Assembly (NCBI GenBank): GCA_033064195.1
Contig: JARBJD010000075.1
Coordinates: 212,266 to 276,265, forward strand
Source of the DNA: Blattamonas nauphoetae
Taxonomy: Eukaryota > Preaxostyla > Oxymonadida
Length of the DNA: 64,000 nt
Direction of reading: 5' to 3'
Shown here: one piece after another, positions 30,783 through 42,305 of the stretch
Layout: each line of letters starts with the position of its first letter
Numbering within the stretch: the first letter of the stretch is position 1
The notes under the pieces: model-generated
Database searches by the model: none
Told to the model about the DNA's origin: nothing
Seen by the model: only the letters and a program-made list of their open reading frames with translations
Translations under genes and position numbers: made by a program

Positions 30783-33700
30783 TCAACCGTTTTTCTCCTT
30801 TTCTTTGTCTTCTGAGTCTTTTCTGCGTGAATCTCTGGGGAGAAGGACAAGGATAACCCTGAAAGGTGTTCGAATGACACTGAAGGATGCACGGAAAACA
30901 TAACCAACGAATCGTAAGGCACCCTGACCAATGTTGGAAAGAACGGAGAGTGGTGTTGTTGGTTCCTTTGGAGTGAAGGAGTGTAATAATTCGCGAGAAC
31001 CCTGTGATATGCTCGATGAGACGGCTTCGATCGTTCTCGAAAGTTCTTGTTTCGGAGGTGACAGGCTGGCTGGTGTTTGAGAGGGTACAAGTGAGATCGT
31101 CAGTACCCCTACACTCACTGCTTCTGTCATGCGCAGTATTGCATGACTCCCTTCCTTCAATAAACTGACCAAGAATTGTTTGGGATAGTCAGTCCATCGT
31201 GGATTTCTGCCTCTGAGACGTCCATAATCAACGACAAATGCATTCACAATTGTCAGAGGACTCCCGATCAGATCTAATCCAGCAAGAAGTCGCGGAGTGT
31301 TTTGGATAACTTGAACAAGATAGTGTCTTTTCAACTTAATAATGAGGTCATCGAAAGAAGAACGATTCGGAGACGCGGAAAAGCCATGGAAAAACAATGT
31401 TGTTGTGAGTGAACCAAGAGTGTGGAAGATAGTGAAGCCAACTGTTCCAAGAAAGGATACAGTGTGACTGGAAGGCGATGAAGATGTTTGAACAGTGAGA
31501 GAGATCGAGATAGGATCAACAAACATGTGGCGTACTTTCATACGGCCTCTGTTCAATGGAGTTGTTGTTGATGTTTCTCTCTTCCTAGTGAGCAAATGTA
31601 TCGCTGGGAGATATTGACTTTTCAATTGGGTTTCGGTGTGGAGAATGACTGATTCGGAGAGGAGGGCCTTAATTGGTGACAATCGAAATTGTATCAAATG
31701 AACAAGAAGTGAAGGTCTTCTGGATGGAAATGGGACGGGCGAATGTGATCCGAATGAGGCTCTGAAGAGAAAGAATGGAGTTAACTGAGACGATGTATTT
31801 GAGGAGATGAGTGTAGTCATGGGGATACCAGGAGATCCTGCAGAGAGCAAAAAATCGGAAGAAGTAAGCTCGAGGGTATGTTGGAAAGTATTCGTTGATA
31901 CGAGAAAGCGTAGGTCTGGGAGAGTGATTGAAAGAAATGGGTTCTCAATGGGCTCCGAGAAAACTTGGAGCGAAAGTTGAGGAATCATGAGGGAGGTGTG
32001 AATCAAGAAGAGAGGGAGGTTGGGTGTGTATTCTTCCTGATCCGAGGCCAATTTACATATGATAGTTGTTCGACCAGATGAACTTTGTGTTGTGACAAGA
32101 ACTTCTTCGTCGATCCCATCTACATGGAATATATGCGATGTGGGATCTTCTTGGGTAGGGCTGATTGTTAGCGACGACGATTGGCCGCGAAGTGAGAATG
32201 TGATGTCGATCGACTCTTGTGAACTAGTTGAAAATGACATGTCACTTGAAGAAAAAGGAAGAAGCTCGAGGGTGTTGTCTTTCTCGTCATGTTCTGCAAT
32301 GGTTGCCGAGAACCTTGTGGCATTTTGGAGAGTGACAGAAGATGAAAGAGTTGGATGTAAGAACGAATCAGAGGTGTCGTGATCTTTCTGGAGAAATTCC
32401 GAGAGATTATGTACAGGCATCCTCGGGACGAGAGGAGAAACTGTCCTGTGGACTTCACATATTCTGATGGAACAATAATTCTTGCTGATGAGATGATTGG
32501 ATATGAGTAAGGTAATGAATCGACCACCATTCTCAAGTGGAGATCGAATTGCGAGCATTCTTTGTGAATCACTGAAAGTCAGAGAGATTGTGGGAGTCCA
32601 TCGAAGTGATGACTCTGTGATGAACTGTGGGACGATATCAAATGCAAGAAGAGCGAATCGAACGAAAAAATGCATTGGTGTTTGTTTAGTGTCGAGAGTG
32701 AGATGGATGTGGGAAGTTGAATCTGGACATATTCGAAGGGTGGTGTTGTTGATGCATTTCTCGTCCTCACTCTCTACAGTTTGGGAAGATTGGGGCTGAG
32801 CAAAGAGTGCATATGGTGTTTGGTTCATCAGACAGATGTTAATCAAAGCAGGGTTGTCAGACATTAAGACACCATCAGGTGGATCGGCTTGCATAGTGAC
32901 GAGATGAATGATGTGTGCCAACGTTTCCACTGTTCTGGGAGTGAGTGCGATCTTAATTAGATCTTCAAAATTCATGGATAAACAGTACGAATCACGGCGT
33001 TCAATGATTCGTTGCTGGTAAGAGTGTGGAGTATCAACGGATTGGTCTGAATTGAACAAACACCCGTCTTGATTTGGTGATGTGACTCTCATAGAGAACT
33101 TTGCCGGAGTTAGAAGTGGGAGACGGTTGTGCGAGTGGTTGCTACGAGGAGTATCAATACAAAACGATCCTGCCATCGAACAGCCGAAGATGGGAGGAGA
33201 TATGAGCCCCCCTCTGGTTGATGTCTTCATTTGGAGGATTAGGTCCATCGAAATACCGACAAGCTCAGAGTCAATGAGAGGGCACGAGGTTCTATCACTG
33301 ATTTGGATGGACACATCACCATTTCTGATCAAGATCTTTGCTGTCGGATCTGGTCCACTGGTGGATGACTGAATCGACAGGGATAGAGGAGATGACGAAA
33401 TCCTTGAGAAAATCGAACCATCTGATGATGAATGAGACAGTTGGTGATTCCACAGGACTTGATCGAGTTTGACGTCGATGTGGAAATCTCGCGAACATGT
33501 GAATGAATTGAGGACGGAGTCCTCCAAGTTCTTCTGCTTCTTCCACTCGTTTTGGGATCGCTCAACACGGTTGTATCTGAAGTGGTTGGCTTTGCCTGTT
33601 CGAACGAGAAATGGCATGAGGGCGACAAAGTGTTTGAGCGAAGAATATGTCTGAGAATTTGTGGATATTTGTATCGGAGAGAGTGATAATTGATACTGAT

Positions 33701-36700
33701 CCGTTTTGAAAGACTGGACGTCGCTATGGTTGATGGATGTATCGCCGTGGACATCGACAGAATTTCTCGCGAATGCGATGGATGATAGATCAACGCTTGA
33801 ATCCGAATCTTTTGATTGGATATGTCGAATTGAGATTGCATTCATCTGAAAGATAGACGAAGCAGAACAGAGAGTAGTCTCCTTCATTTTCAGGTGTATT
33901 CCATGTGGATGGTCGTGATTCCTGTTGTTGGCCAGGATCATTAGACTCAGGCTTTCCGGAGAATGAATGAACAGAGAAGTGATTTTGGGAGAAGAAGGAG
34001 GTACTTGTTTCTTCTTGGGTGACGATGGCGAAGTGTTTTCGTGTTGAAATGTTGCCCTGGCAACTGACATAATGCTGGACACGATTCCACTCATAAATCC
34101 AATGGTTTCTCCATCAACTCGACCAAAAAGAGGACCAAGTTCAATCTGTAGCCTCTGTTTTGTTGTATCATCACGATTGGTCGACAAAGACAGATGAACT
34201 GCATCATGCGGCAAAATGTCTTCGAATGGCGGGTTATTTTGGATTGGATGGAGATTTGCCTCCTTTCCGAAAGAAATGAAAGAAAGATCTGTTTGCGGGA
34301 GAGTCCGACTTTCTTCAATTTGACTGATCTGAAAACTGCCAAGTTTCGCAGAGATCTGATTGGAAAGTGGAGAGAAAGACGAAGATATTCCAAGATTGGA
34401 GATGTGGATCAATTCATGAAGCCCTCCTTCTTCCGGTGAATGGATACAGAAGAGGGGTATTGTGATGGAAATTGACATTGGATCTGTCTTTTTCACTTGA
34501 AGCGTCTTGTCAACACAAGGTTCCGAGGAAGGAAAAGAGGACAAGGCGTTGATGATTGTGAGAAAGGTTTGAAGAACATTAAGGTACACCTTTTGTTCAA
34601 TTCTTTCGACAACAGGGTTTATCAAAATGGAGAGTTCAAGTCGCTCGTTTTTTCGAAATACCGAATGGGCTTGATTCATTTCGAATGATATTCCAACAAT
34701 CGGAGTGGTTGGGATTGGGATCGAGAATGGAGTCGGGGTAGGCTGGACGAGATCAATGTGGTCTGGCGGACTGATACGTCGGAGATACTTTTGAATCCAC
34801 GGAGGAGTGTGGGAGGATTCACGAACACGACTCAACTGAATGAGTGAGAGTGTCCGTGCAGTGAAAGGTGGTATTATTGGTAATCCGTTTCCATCATCAA
34901 ATTGAAAAGTGAGGGGGAACTGCTTGGGTTGATGTGTGTCCTGAAGATTTTTGATCAATGGATGAGGATCTGTGACTAAATGGAGACGAGAGAATAGTGA
35001 CTGTGGACCAGACGGAGTCGGATGAGTAACATTAATGTTTCCGACAGAGAGTTCTCCAGATCTGGAGAGCAGACGATACAAGAGACTCATTTCAACGAGT
35101 CTGAACTCCACCTGGATTGTGTAAGGGGCTCTTGTCTCCTTGGCATACGAAGTTACTTCGCTTCCAACTCGAAGAGAGATCAGTCCAACCGTTCCATGCA
35201 GAGCACGCACGACAACATCTTCAGATTTGATGTGCTGTCGGATGGTTTTCGTTCCAAATTTAGTCTTTTCGATGAAGCAGACCTGGAGGTGTTTTCGAAG
35301 AACAGACATGTTGTAGAGAAGCCTGTTGGGAGGCATGGCAGGAATTGATCGGGAAAGGGCTTTGTTAATTCTCGAATAATCTTGAGTATCAAGAAGAATT
35401 GCACGAAACTGATCTTCTGATGGAAAATGAGATGATTGTTCTGGAAACAAAGATGCTAGTCTCTCCGTCTGATTGGTGAAAAGAGGGACAAGGTTCTTGA
35501 CAATGTTCAAGAAGCGTACGATGTGGTCCTTGTTGACGATCAAGCTAATTTCTCCAATGTTGACAAAGATAAGTCTTTGTGGGATCAATGATGAATGTTG
35601 AAAGAGAGAGAATTGGATAGTGGATTCGACTGTAATATTCTCACAGAGCCATTGGATCTTGTCCGGATCAAAAGTGACAACGACCTGTTCCTCAAGGTTG
35701 GCAGATGAGTAAGTCACAGCTTCGGTGTCCACCTCATCCAGATCAGGATCTTCTGCTGACACTTCGACATCTGTTATCCCCAGTCTCAGTCCAGAGAGAG
35801 ACATATGGTACTGGTCAAAGAGATTTTCAATTGTCCAGTCGTCGGGGTTGTCATACCATTCGATGGGAGGGAACGGGGGCAGTCCGAATGCAGTTTTTGA
35901 GAGAATGGGATGGGTTTGGAGGAAACGCTGTTGTTCACGACTGGAGGATGCACTACTCGAGAAAAGGAGGTTGGAGAAGACACTTCGTTTTCGCATGGAC
36001 TTCGCTGATGTTGACGGATTAATTGCAGATGATTTGAGCTGCGAAGAATCAGCGATAAAATGGAAAGAATCGAACGAGAACAGGATGGAATCAGTTTTAG
36101 CTGAATCTGAATGGAGTGGAACGATTACGTCGAATTGTCCGACTTGAATGATGAGGTCGAGTGGCAGCCGATGAAGAACATTGTCCAACAGTGTTGTCGG
36201 GATTGTGTCGAGGAGGGTGAGAAACTGACGAGTCAATTGTTGTTGTTCTTCAGTTTGGCTGAACGGGAGACGGGTGAACGGTGGATGTGGCGTCTGTCGA
36301 TTTGTATTTTCTGTGGTTGCTTCATCAGGACGTGTGTTGTTGGGAGGGAGATTCCGGAAGAGGAAGATCGACTGGAAAGTATGGGCGAGTCGGAGGAGAA
36401 GGGCAGGTGAGAGAACATTCTGTGAAGCTGCAACGGACATATGTGTGAGAATGACGGACCAACTGTTTACGGGATTTGTGGAAAATTCAATTCGGATTAG
36501 CGGATTAATGGGTTCAGGTGGAGGTTTCATCGGTTGATTAGAGTTTGAGAATGTATGAGGAGATGCTGTGATAGGAGGAAGACCTGGAGTGGACGTGGGA
36601 GTGAAGAAGGTTGGCGATTCAGTTCTGGCTTCATTGATGCTTTGTGGAAGCTTCCTGAAGAGTGTTTTGTAGAGATTTTCTCGCCGTCTTGAGATATCTT

Positions 36701-39185
36701 GAATGATACCATCATCAATGCACATCACAAGGTCCATCCCTCGACTGATAGGCCGATAACCAAAAGATCCAGTGATGTTCACGAACTTGAGGTCGACGAG
36801 TGGGTGGAAGGAGGACCAGCGGCCCGATTGAAGCGCAGAATTGGTAGGGGACTCATAGAGAATTGTGCTGAAGGTGTCGATTGTGTAATTGATTCGAAAT
36901 AAACTCCATGACTTATCGACTGAAGGCTGAGGTTGGTACGGGAGTTGAGTGGATCTGGTTCGGGCAGAATTGACTGGCGTAGTTGGACCTGAGGATGGTG
37001 AGATTGGAGAGAAGTGATCGTGATTGTTGGTTGATTGCGAAGGAGACGAGGCTTGACTGTTTACATCCACATTGTTCGATATCAGTTTGATTGGAATGAA
37101 GATTGGAGGAAGATCGTCCTCAATGTCGACAATTTCTTGTTCAGAAAGAGTGTTCACATTGATCTCGATTGGAGAATCAGAATTGTCTGATGGTACATCT
37201 GAATTGTCTGACGGTAGTTCAGACGGGAGTGAATCACTGACAATAGAGACTTCGGTTTTCTCAGTTTCTCTTGATTTTCGCAATTCCCTCATTGTCAGGG
37301 CTCGATCATCGACGAGAACATCATCTTCCTTTTCTTTCTCCGCAACCCATCCTCTGCCCTCAGCAATTGCCTGACTATCAGCGATGGTTCGGAAGTAGAT
37401 AATGTCGTCATATGGATAGGAATTCTCCAATTCAATCATTTTCATCAGATTGACTGCATCGATCCCCAGCTCCTTCAAATCACGAGGATTCATCGGTGTG
37501 ATCGGATCGTCCCCATCAATCTTGAATCTGCTGTTGGTGACTTGCTGATCTTTGAGCATTTGTTTCTCCCAGTTTTGAAGTGCCTTTTCATCAACGGACG
37601 ATGCCGAACCATGGACAGAAGATTTGCTCTGATAGCGATGTTCTGATCCTCGTGACAGAAAAGCCAAATCTGGCAACTTTTCCATTCTCTGTGTTTTCTT
37701 CCATTCTGTATCAACAATTGTCTTCAGTCGAGCAATTTCTTTGACGTGTTCCTCCGAAGCTACAATTGGTTTGTTTGTGACAGTGTTTTCAGCTTCTTGT
37801 TCGACCATATTGAGCCAATACAATTCGTATGTTTTCTGGAGCCTTGCTCTGACGAGATGTTTCGTTCGTTCGACCGATTCGTTTGTCCAGAACCGGGCTG
37901 GGATTGTCCCCGTCTGGATCTGTTCCAAAGCATTAATCCACTCCATCCTCCCAACGATGTACTGCAGTCGATCTTTCCGTCTCTGCGTCACAATGAATTT
38001 TAGGTCGGCACTTTGTCGGCGTTGTCGGACGTCTTTCAGAACACAGAAGATTGCCCAGCCCCAGAGAAGTCTGGATCTTTCTGTAACCAGTGACCGGAGA
38101 GTGGTTGTGAAGGCAGATGGTGGGGCTGGGAGGATTGATTGTTCTGATTGGAGTGGCCGGGATGATTGAGATTTTTGGTGTTTGAGTTCGTCGAGGCTTT
38201 GAGACTTTCTGAGTGTGTCGATTCCTAAGCGTCCAGTGAATGGTCTGATGTTCTGATAATGCTGCTTTTCATCTGAAGTTGAAGTGTTCAACAACATAGT
38301 GATGATTGGATTGAGCTGCTGTTCTCCAACGTGTATTGTGAGAGACTTAATGTAGCATGATGTGTCGATGAGTGGTCTTTTTTCCAAAAGATATGGCTTT
38401 GTGAATTTCATCTTCAAAACAGCACAAAGATTGTCAATGATCATATGGAAACCTTTCAGATGTGTCCTATCTTGTGAAATTTCGTGAAGTTTGTTGATGA
38501 CATCTGTTCCGTCAGTAGAAAGGAATCCCTGTGTCCAATAAACAGAAAGTCCGTTGAATTGTGCTAATTTATATCCCGTGACGTCAGCTCGATTCACGGG
38601 TTTCCGCCAGAGCTCGTTTGTAGTTTTAATTGACATCGAGTCAAGGAGAAAACCAAATCCTTGCGGTGAAGATATGTCTGTGGCATCTTCATATCGAATA
38701 TGCACTCTTTTCATTGAAACATTGGAATTTACGAGATAGTCAACGAGTTTTGTTCTGAAAATGGCTATTGCAGATTCGAGAGTAGATGACACAGAATCAG
38801 GTTCTTCAATCGCATATTTTCGATCAAAGTCTCGGAATCGCCGATAAAGTCTATCTTTTTCCTGATGAATTCTTCTTTTTGTGGCAGCTGGCGATGGATC
38901 CACCTCTGGAGTCGTCACAAGGAAATAGGCATCTCTGATATCGAAGGAAAATGGAGCTTTCGAGAGTTGAGAGAGGTGAACTTTACCATAGACAGATCCA
39001 ATGAACCCACTCCTAATGTCGACATTGGGAATCAATTCATTAACTCCAGGTCGGAGTCTCATGTTCACTAATTCAAATGACGTGTTTGTCGCATGAATTC
39101 GAATTGATTCCTTGCTAAAATTTGTAAAAAGCTTTTGGAATGATGGACCAAGTCGGTTGACGACAATATTCTTGATCGGATTCAT
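30783..39185 (-). CDS. VPS13-family bridge-type lipid transfer protein, single 2800-codon exon
   Basis: The start (MNPIKNIVVNRLGPSFQKLF) is the chorein N-terminus, followed by RLRPGVNELIPNVDIRSGFIG and the FSFDIRDAYFLVTTPE strand typical of VPS13 proteins. The long middle part is the repeating beta groove. Around residues 1950-2250 it resembles the adaptor-binding (SHR-BD/VAB) region (NPALINICLMNQTPYALFA). Near the C-terminus LDLIGSPLTIVNAFVVDYGR matches the VPS13_C element. The family moves lipids in bulk at membrane contact sites. The protein is shorter than human VPS13A or VPS13C. It is notable that 8.4 kb is without an intron frame break in a region where most other genes are split. Confidence 0.8.
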   Translation of the reverse strand: MNPIKNIVVNRLGPSFQKLFTNFSKESIRIHATNTSFELVNMRLRPGVNELIPNVDIRSGFIGSVYGKVHLSQLSKAPFSFDIRDAYFLVTTPEVDPSPAATKRRIHQEKDRLYRRFRDFDRKYAIEEPDSVSSTLESAIAIFRTKLVDYLVNSNVSMKRVHIRYEDATDISSPQGFGFLLDSMSIKTTNELWRKPVNRADVTGYKLAQFNGLSVYWTQGFLSTDGTDVINKLHEISQDRTHLKGFHMIIDNLCAVLKMKFTKPYLLEKRPLIDTSCYIKSLTIHVGEQQLNPIITMLLNTSTSDEKQHYQNIRPFTGRLGIDTLRKSQSLDELKHQKSQSSRPLQSEQSILPAPPSAFTTTLRSLVTERSRLLWGWAIFCVLKDVRQRRQSADLKFIVTQRRKDRLQYIVGRMEWINALEQIQTGTIPARFWTNESVERTKHLVRARLQKTYELYWLNMVEQEAENTVTNKPIVASEEHVKEIARLKTIVDTEWKKTQRMEKLPDLAFLSRGSEHRYQSKSSVHGSASSVDEKALQNWEKQMLKDQQVTNSRFKIDGDDPITPMNPRDLKELGIDAVNLMKMIELENSYPYDDIIYFRTIADSQAIAEGRGWVAEKEKEDDVLVDDRALTMRELRKSRETEKTEVSIVSDSLPSELPSDNSDVPSDNSDSPIEINVNTLSEQEIVDIEDDLPPIFIPIKLISNNVDVNSQASSPSQSTNNHDHFSPISPSSGPTTPVNSARTRSTQLPYQPQPSVDKSWSLFRINYTIDTFSTILYESPTNSALQSGRWSSFHPLVDLKFVNITGSFGYRPISRGMDLVMCIDDGIIQDISRRRENLYKTLFRKLPQSINEARTESPTFFTPTSTPGLPPITASPHTFSNSNQPMKPPPEPINPLIRIEFSTNPVNSWSVILTHMSVAASQNVLSPALLLRLAHTFQSIFLFRNLPPNNTRPDEATTENTNRQTPHPPFTRLPFSQTEEQQQLTRQFLTLLDTIPTTLLDNVLHRLPLDLIIQVGQFDVIVPLHSDSAKTDSILFSFDSFHFIADSSQLKSSAINPSTSAKSMRKRSVFSNLLFSSSASSSREQQRFLQTHPILSKTAFGLPPFPPIEWYDNPDDWTIENLFDQYHMSLSGLRLGITDVEVSAEDPDLDEVDTEAVTYSSANLEEQVVVTFDPDKIQWLCENITVESTIQFSLFQHSSLIPQRLIFVNIGEISLIVNKDHIVRFLNIVKNLVPLFTNQTERLASLFPEQSSHFPSEDQFRAILLDTQDYSRINKALSRSIPAMPPNRLLYNMSVLRKHLQVCFIEKTKFGTKTIRQHIKSEDVVVRALHGTVGLISLRVGSEVTSYAKETRAPYTIQVEFRLVEMSLLYRLLSRSGELSVGNINVTHPTPSGPQSLFSRLHLVTDPHPLIKNLQDTHQPKQFPLTFQFDDGNGLPIIPPFTARTLSLIQLSRVRESSHTPPWIQKYLRRISPPDHIDLVQPTPTPFSIPIPTTPIVGISFEMNQAHSVFRKNERLELSILINPVVERIEQKVYLNVLQTFLTIINALSSFPSSEPCVDKTLQVKKTDPMSISITIPLFCIHSPEEGGLHELIHISNLGISSSFSPLSNQISAKLGSFQISQIEESRTLPQTDLSFISFGKEANLHPIQNNPPFEDILPHDAVHLSLSTNRDDTTKQRLQIELGPLFGRVDGETIGFMSGIVSSIMSVARATFQHENTSPSSPKKKQVPPSSPKITSLFIHSPESLSLMILANNRNHDHPHGIHLKMKETTLCSASSIFQMNAISIRHIQSKDSDSSVDLSSIAFARNSVDVHGDTSINHSDVQSFKTDQYQLSLSPIQISTNSQTYSSLKHFVALMPFLVRTGKANHFRYNRVERSQNEWKKQKNLEDSVLNSFTCSRDFHIDVKLDQVLWNHQLSHSSSDGSIFSRISSSPLSLSIQSSTSGPDPTAKILIRNGDVSIQISDRTSCPLIDSELVGISMDLILQMKTSTRGGLISPPIFGCSMAGSFCIDTPRSNHSHNRLPLLTPAKFSMRVTSPNQDGCLFNSDQSVDTPHSYQQRIIERRDSYCLSMNFEDLIKIALTPRTVETLAHIIHLVTMQADPPDGVLMSDNPALINICLMNQTPYALFAQPQSSQTVESEDEKCINNTTLRICPDSTSHIHLTLDTKQTPMHFFVRFALLAFDIVPQFITESSLRWTPTISLTFSDSQRMLAIRSPLENGGRFITLLISNHLISKNYCSIRICEVHRTVSPLVPRMPVHNLSEFLQKDHDTSDSFLHPTLSSSVTLQNATRFSATIAEHDEKDNTLELLPFSSSDMSFSTSSQESIDITFSLRGQSSSLTISPTQEDPTSHIFHVDGIDEEVLVTTQSSSGRTTIICKLASDQEEYTPNLPLFLIHTSLMIPQLSLQVFSEPIENPFLSITLPDLRFLVSTNTFQHTLELTSSDFLLSAGSPGIPMTTLISSNTSSQLTPFFLFRASFGSHSPVPFPSRRPSLLVHLIQFRLSPIKALLSESVILHTETQLKSQYLPAIHLLTRKRETSTTTPLNRGRMKVRHMFVDPISISLTVQTSSSPSSHTVSFLGTVGFTIFHTLGSLTTTLFFHGFSASPNRSSFDDLIIKLKRHYLVQVIQNTPRLLAGLDLIGSPLTIVNAFVVDYGRLRGRNPRWTDYPKQFLVSLLKEGSHAILRMTEAVSVGVLTISLVPSQTPASLSPPKQELSRTIEAVSSSISQGSRELLHSFTPKEPTTPLSVLSNIGQGALRFVGYVFRASFSVIRTPFRVILVLLPRDSRRKDSEDKEKEKNG

Positions 39186-39806
39186 TGAATTTTAGCCTTG
39201 AGTGATTGATATTTGTGGCGTAGGTTCTGATGTAAATACAGATGAGTAAGTGAATAGTAGTGTGTTCTATCCCGAAGAAATGGACAATAGATCTGAATAA
39301 GTGCTGTTGATGAAGATTCCTTTGGACATGTACGAAAAAACTGGAAATGGGAGATTGGTCAGTAATTTCCCGAATATTTCCTAGAATGTGCACAAATGGT
39401 TAATATAATGGAATAATTGCTCGTGAAATGTGAGGTAAGGAGAGATGATATCACAGAAAATTGTCCTTATCAAGAATGAAAGAGTGAAGAATAATCAGTG
39501 GGAAATCGATCTTCCTGTCTTTTCAGGAGTGACTTCATTTCTACTTATTTTGAAAAAAATGGATCAAAACTGGCTAAAACGCTGATTGAAGATTCTTGAA
39601 AGGACAAAAAGAACAGATTATTCATATTTTTGGCTGTCTTTCACGGCTCCCGTTCTTTCAAGTCGCCAATAAAACCCACCCAAAGTCGAGTTTCTGTCAC
39701 CAAGCGGCCAAAATCATGACACAAATGAAAATACGAGATTAAAGGAGAGTTCTATGGGAGGTCCATGTTATTTTTCTAGTTTTTTCCCTTCCATCACCAG
39801 AGGAGA
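39186..39806. other. Intergenic, nothing recognised
   Basis: About 620 bp containing the VPS13 promoter (minus strand) and the 3' flank of the next gene. AT-rich patches are seen near 39540-39630. No frame or repeat of note. Confidence 0.55.
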
Positions 39807-42264
39807 CTAATGTTTTGCTTGGGTTGGACTGAGTTGCTGAATCTGATAACGAATCCTTGAAGCGATAAATAGGAGAGTGTCCAGGTGAGTGGCATTGATT
39901 GTTGTCATTGCCTCGAAGAATGCGTTTTGGGGGTTATCCAGTATTAGTCTGAGAACAGAGAATAGGGTATTCTCGGGTGGTTGTGGATCTTCATGCTCGA
40001 TGACGAGAGAGTGCATGGAACAGGTCCGCGCGAACCTGTGAGGGTGGGAAACCACTCTTGATTGCATGGTCGAATGTGAATTTCTATGCATTTGGGATTG
40101 TCGAGAGGAAAAGCTTGAAATTCGGGTGAGAGTGATGATGCTTATTTTTGGCGATGGGTGATGAATGAGTAGATCCAATCTTTACTCGCCCGCTCGATGT
40201 GACGGGTAGACCATCAAAAGATGTGTAAGGGGAAGGACGAGAGAATGCGTTGTCAGTTCAGGATAAGCCAAGACGAGAAGGTCCAGACCGGCAGAGGTAA
40301 TCCTGTCGGAAGTTTCGATGTGTTGTGTGGTTTCATAAGATATGAGGGCATTGAGAAGTGATTGAATGAGTTCGGCGAAATTGTGTGGGATGAGTTCGGT
40401 ATATTCGGGTGAAAACTGTCTTGGAATGGGTTTGGCAAAATTGCTTTGGATGGGTTTGGCAGAGTTGCTTTGGATGGGTTTGGCAGAGTTGCTTTGGATG
40501 GGTTTGGCAGAGTTGCTTTGGATGGGTTTGGCAGAGTTGCTTTGGATGGGTTTGGCAGAGTTGCTTTGGATGGGTTTGGCAGAGTTGCTTTGGATGGGTT
40601 TGGCAGAGTTGCTTTGGATGGGTTTGGCAGAGTTGCTTTGGATGGGCTTGACTGATTGGCTTCGAATGAGTTTGGTACATTCGCGTTGAATGGATTCGGT
40701 TTTTAGATGTGAAAAATTACCAGTTTCGAGGGATGCAGTGGCGAGGAACGGGACGATGGAGCTTGCGAAGTGAGTGGAGTCGACTGAAGTGTTGAGCGAA
40801 AGAGATACCTGGGCAGACTCTGGTGGTCAGGGAGATCCTCAGCAACAAACACGAAGAGAGGCGTCCTCGATGTTTTTCCCATTTCCCGAAGAATCGAATC
40901 TACGATTGTTCGAACTTTGTTTTCTGCTTCGTTCTTCGATGATGAAATCTCATGCTGTTCCTTGTCCTCTTCACTGCGCATGAGTGAGTCTCGGACGCCC
41001 TTTCGAAAAGTGGGTTGGAAGAAGTTGTGTCAATGGTTCGGAGACTTGTGTCATTTCTTTTTTGAGATCCATTGTTTTGGACTCTGTGCTGAATGGAATC
41101 GGGAAAAGACGAGATGCTGTCTCTAGGTCGACATTTTCTGTGGGATTTATTGTCTTTAAAGCGAAGAGATCACTTCCAGCACTTGGTCAGATGAGAGTTG
41201 TTTCGATTTGCCAGAAGATGGTCCTGGTTGGCGGATGGCATCGTCAGATGAGAGGAATATTGGTGTGAGAGTGAAAGTTTTGAGGATGTTTAAGAGCCTC
41301 TGATATGCTAGAAGACGGTCCTTCTTGGAGAGTTGCTGGTTTGAGACACGACTGGATCCCGGGGAGGAGTGAGAAAATGTTGGAGGAAGTGAATCAGAGA
41401 AGCCATATTTCGTCAGAATGAATGTAGAGGAAGTTGCAGTGTTTTCGAACGATGTGGTGGTTCAGAGGTGGTTGGAGAGAGCTGTGGAGGATTGGAGAGT
41501 TGGTCCTCTGCTTGAATGAGAGTGTTGAGAGAAGAAGTGAGCGGTGGCAGATCATATTCCGTCGTTGGAGTGGCGATGACGTCTGGGAGTGGAAAGATGT
41601 TGTCCAGAAGAACTGTTTCGCAGTGCAGAATCGCTGAAAGTTCGCTTCATCGCATGGTTCGACATTATGCAGTGAACATTGAGTAGTCTAACTTCGTTCG
41701 GCGAACCATTCGATCCAGCCAATCCTTCGCCGTCTCCTCATCCTCTGTGATTTGAGAGGGATTGGTTTCACCTGTGGATCCATCAGCTGATGATTTCTGA
41801 AAGAGTTCGGACAGTGCTTTCCATCGAAATGACAGAGTGAGGTAGGGATCAGTCAGATCATTCACTGAAGCAAGGGTTATCGCCAACGGATCGAATTCCG
41901 TCGAGAAAGTCGGATAGTGTCCGAGATCTGCGAGGATTTTCTCTGTGATGGTATGTGTTGTCAATGTGGGCTGTGATTTGGATGATATTGGCACTATTTG
42001 ATTGTCGCGAAGGCGAAATAGGTTCGACATGTGCGTCAGGATGTTGTCTCTGAACTTCAGGAGAGACGATACCATGTGGAAGCCCAGAATCCCTGTCTGT
42101 GAAGGAAATGTCGGGTTCTTATTTGTTGTTGCATAATTGTAGAGTGCGACAATACCTTCAGACGGCACCAAATGACGCATCGTCTGGAACAGGAGTTGTT
42201 GGATGAGTGTAAAGCCTTTTTCTACCAGAGAACGCGTTGATAAACTGGTTCCTTGAAACGGCAT
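39807..42264 (-). pseudogene. Unknown protein gene broken by several single-base frameshifts
   Basis: Long coding-quality stretches follow one another on the minus strand but switch frame. The first runs 42264-41665 (MPFQGTSLSTRS...). It continues, after a possible 33-bp intron, to about 41430. Others cover about 41440-41180, 41190-41000 and 40999-40800. The next includes the octapeptide repeat (40750-40190), and the last ends at 39807 (...SPTQAKH stop). Shifts fall near 41437, 41180, 41010 and 40005, in both directions, and no introns explain them. The predicted protein is helical with no domain I know. An exon-like join from the Sec8 gene into the first segment is also possible. Either the gene is recently dead or the consensus sequence here has uncorrected indels. 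Confidence 0.5.
40423..40655 (-). repeat. 24-bp minisatellite encoding octapeptide PIQSNSAK
   Basis: Eight identical copies of GGATGGGTTTGGCAGAGTTGCTTT (plus strand) occupy roughly 40448-40640, with one or two degenerate copies on each side. The period is a multiple of three, so frames on both strands stay open. On the minus strand, in the frame that joins flanking coding-like sequence, the unit reads PIQSNSAK. Confidence 0.9.
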
Positions 42265-42305
42265 GAAAATCGTTTCACTTGTTTCATCATTCCCTCTTGA
42301 TACAA

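Noticed and set aside
40366-40689. Plus-strand repeat proteins over the 24-bp minisatellite
   Set aside because: The 24-bp period keeps all six frames open. Only the minus-strand PIQSNSAK frame continues coding-quality sequence on both sides.
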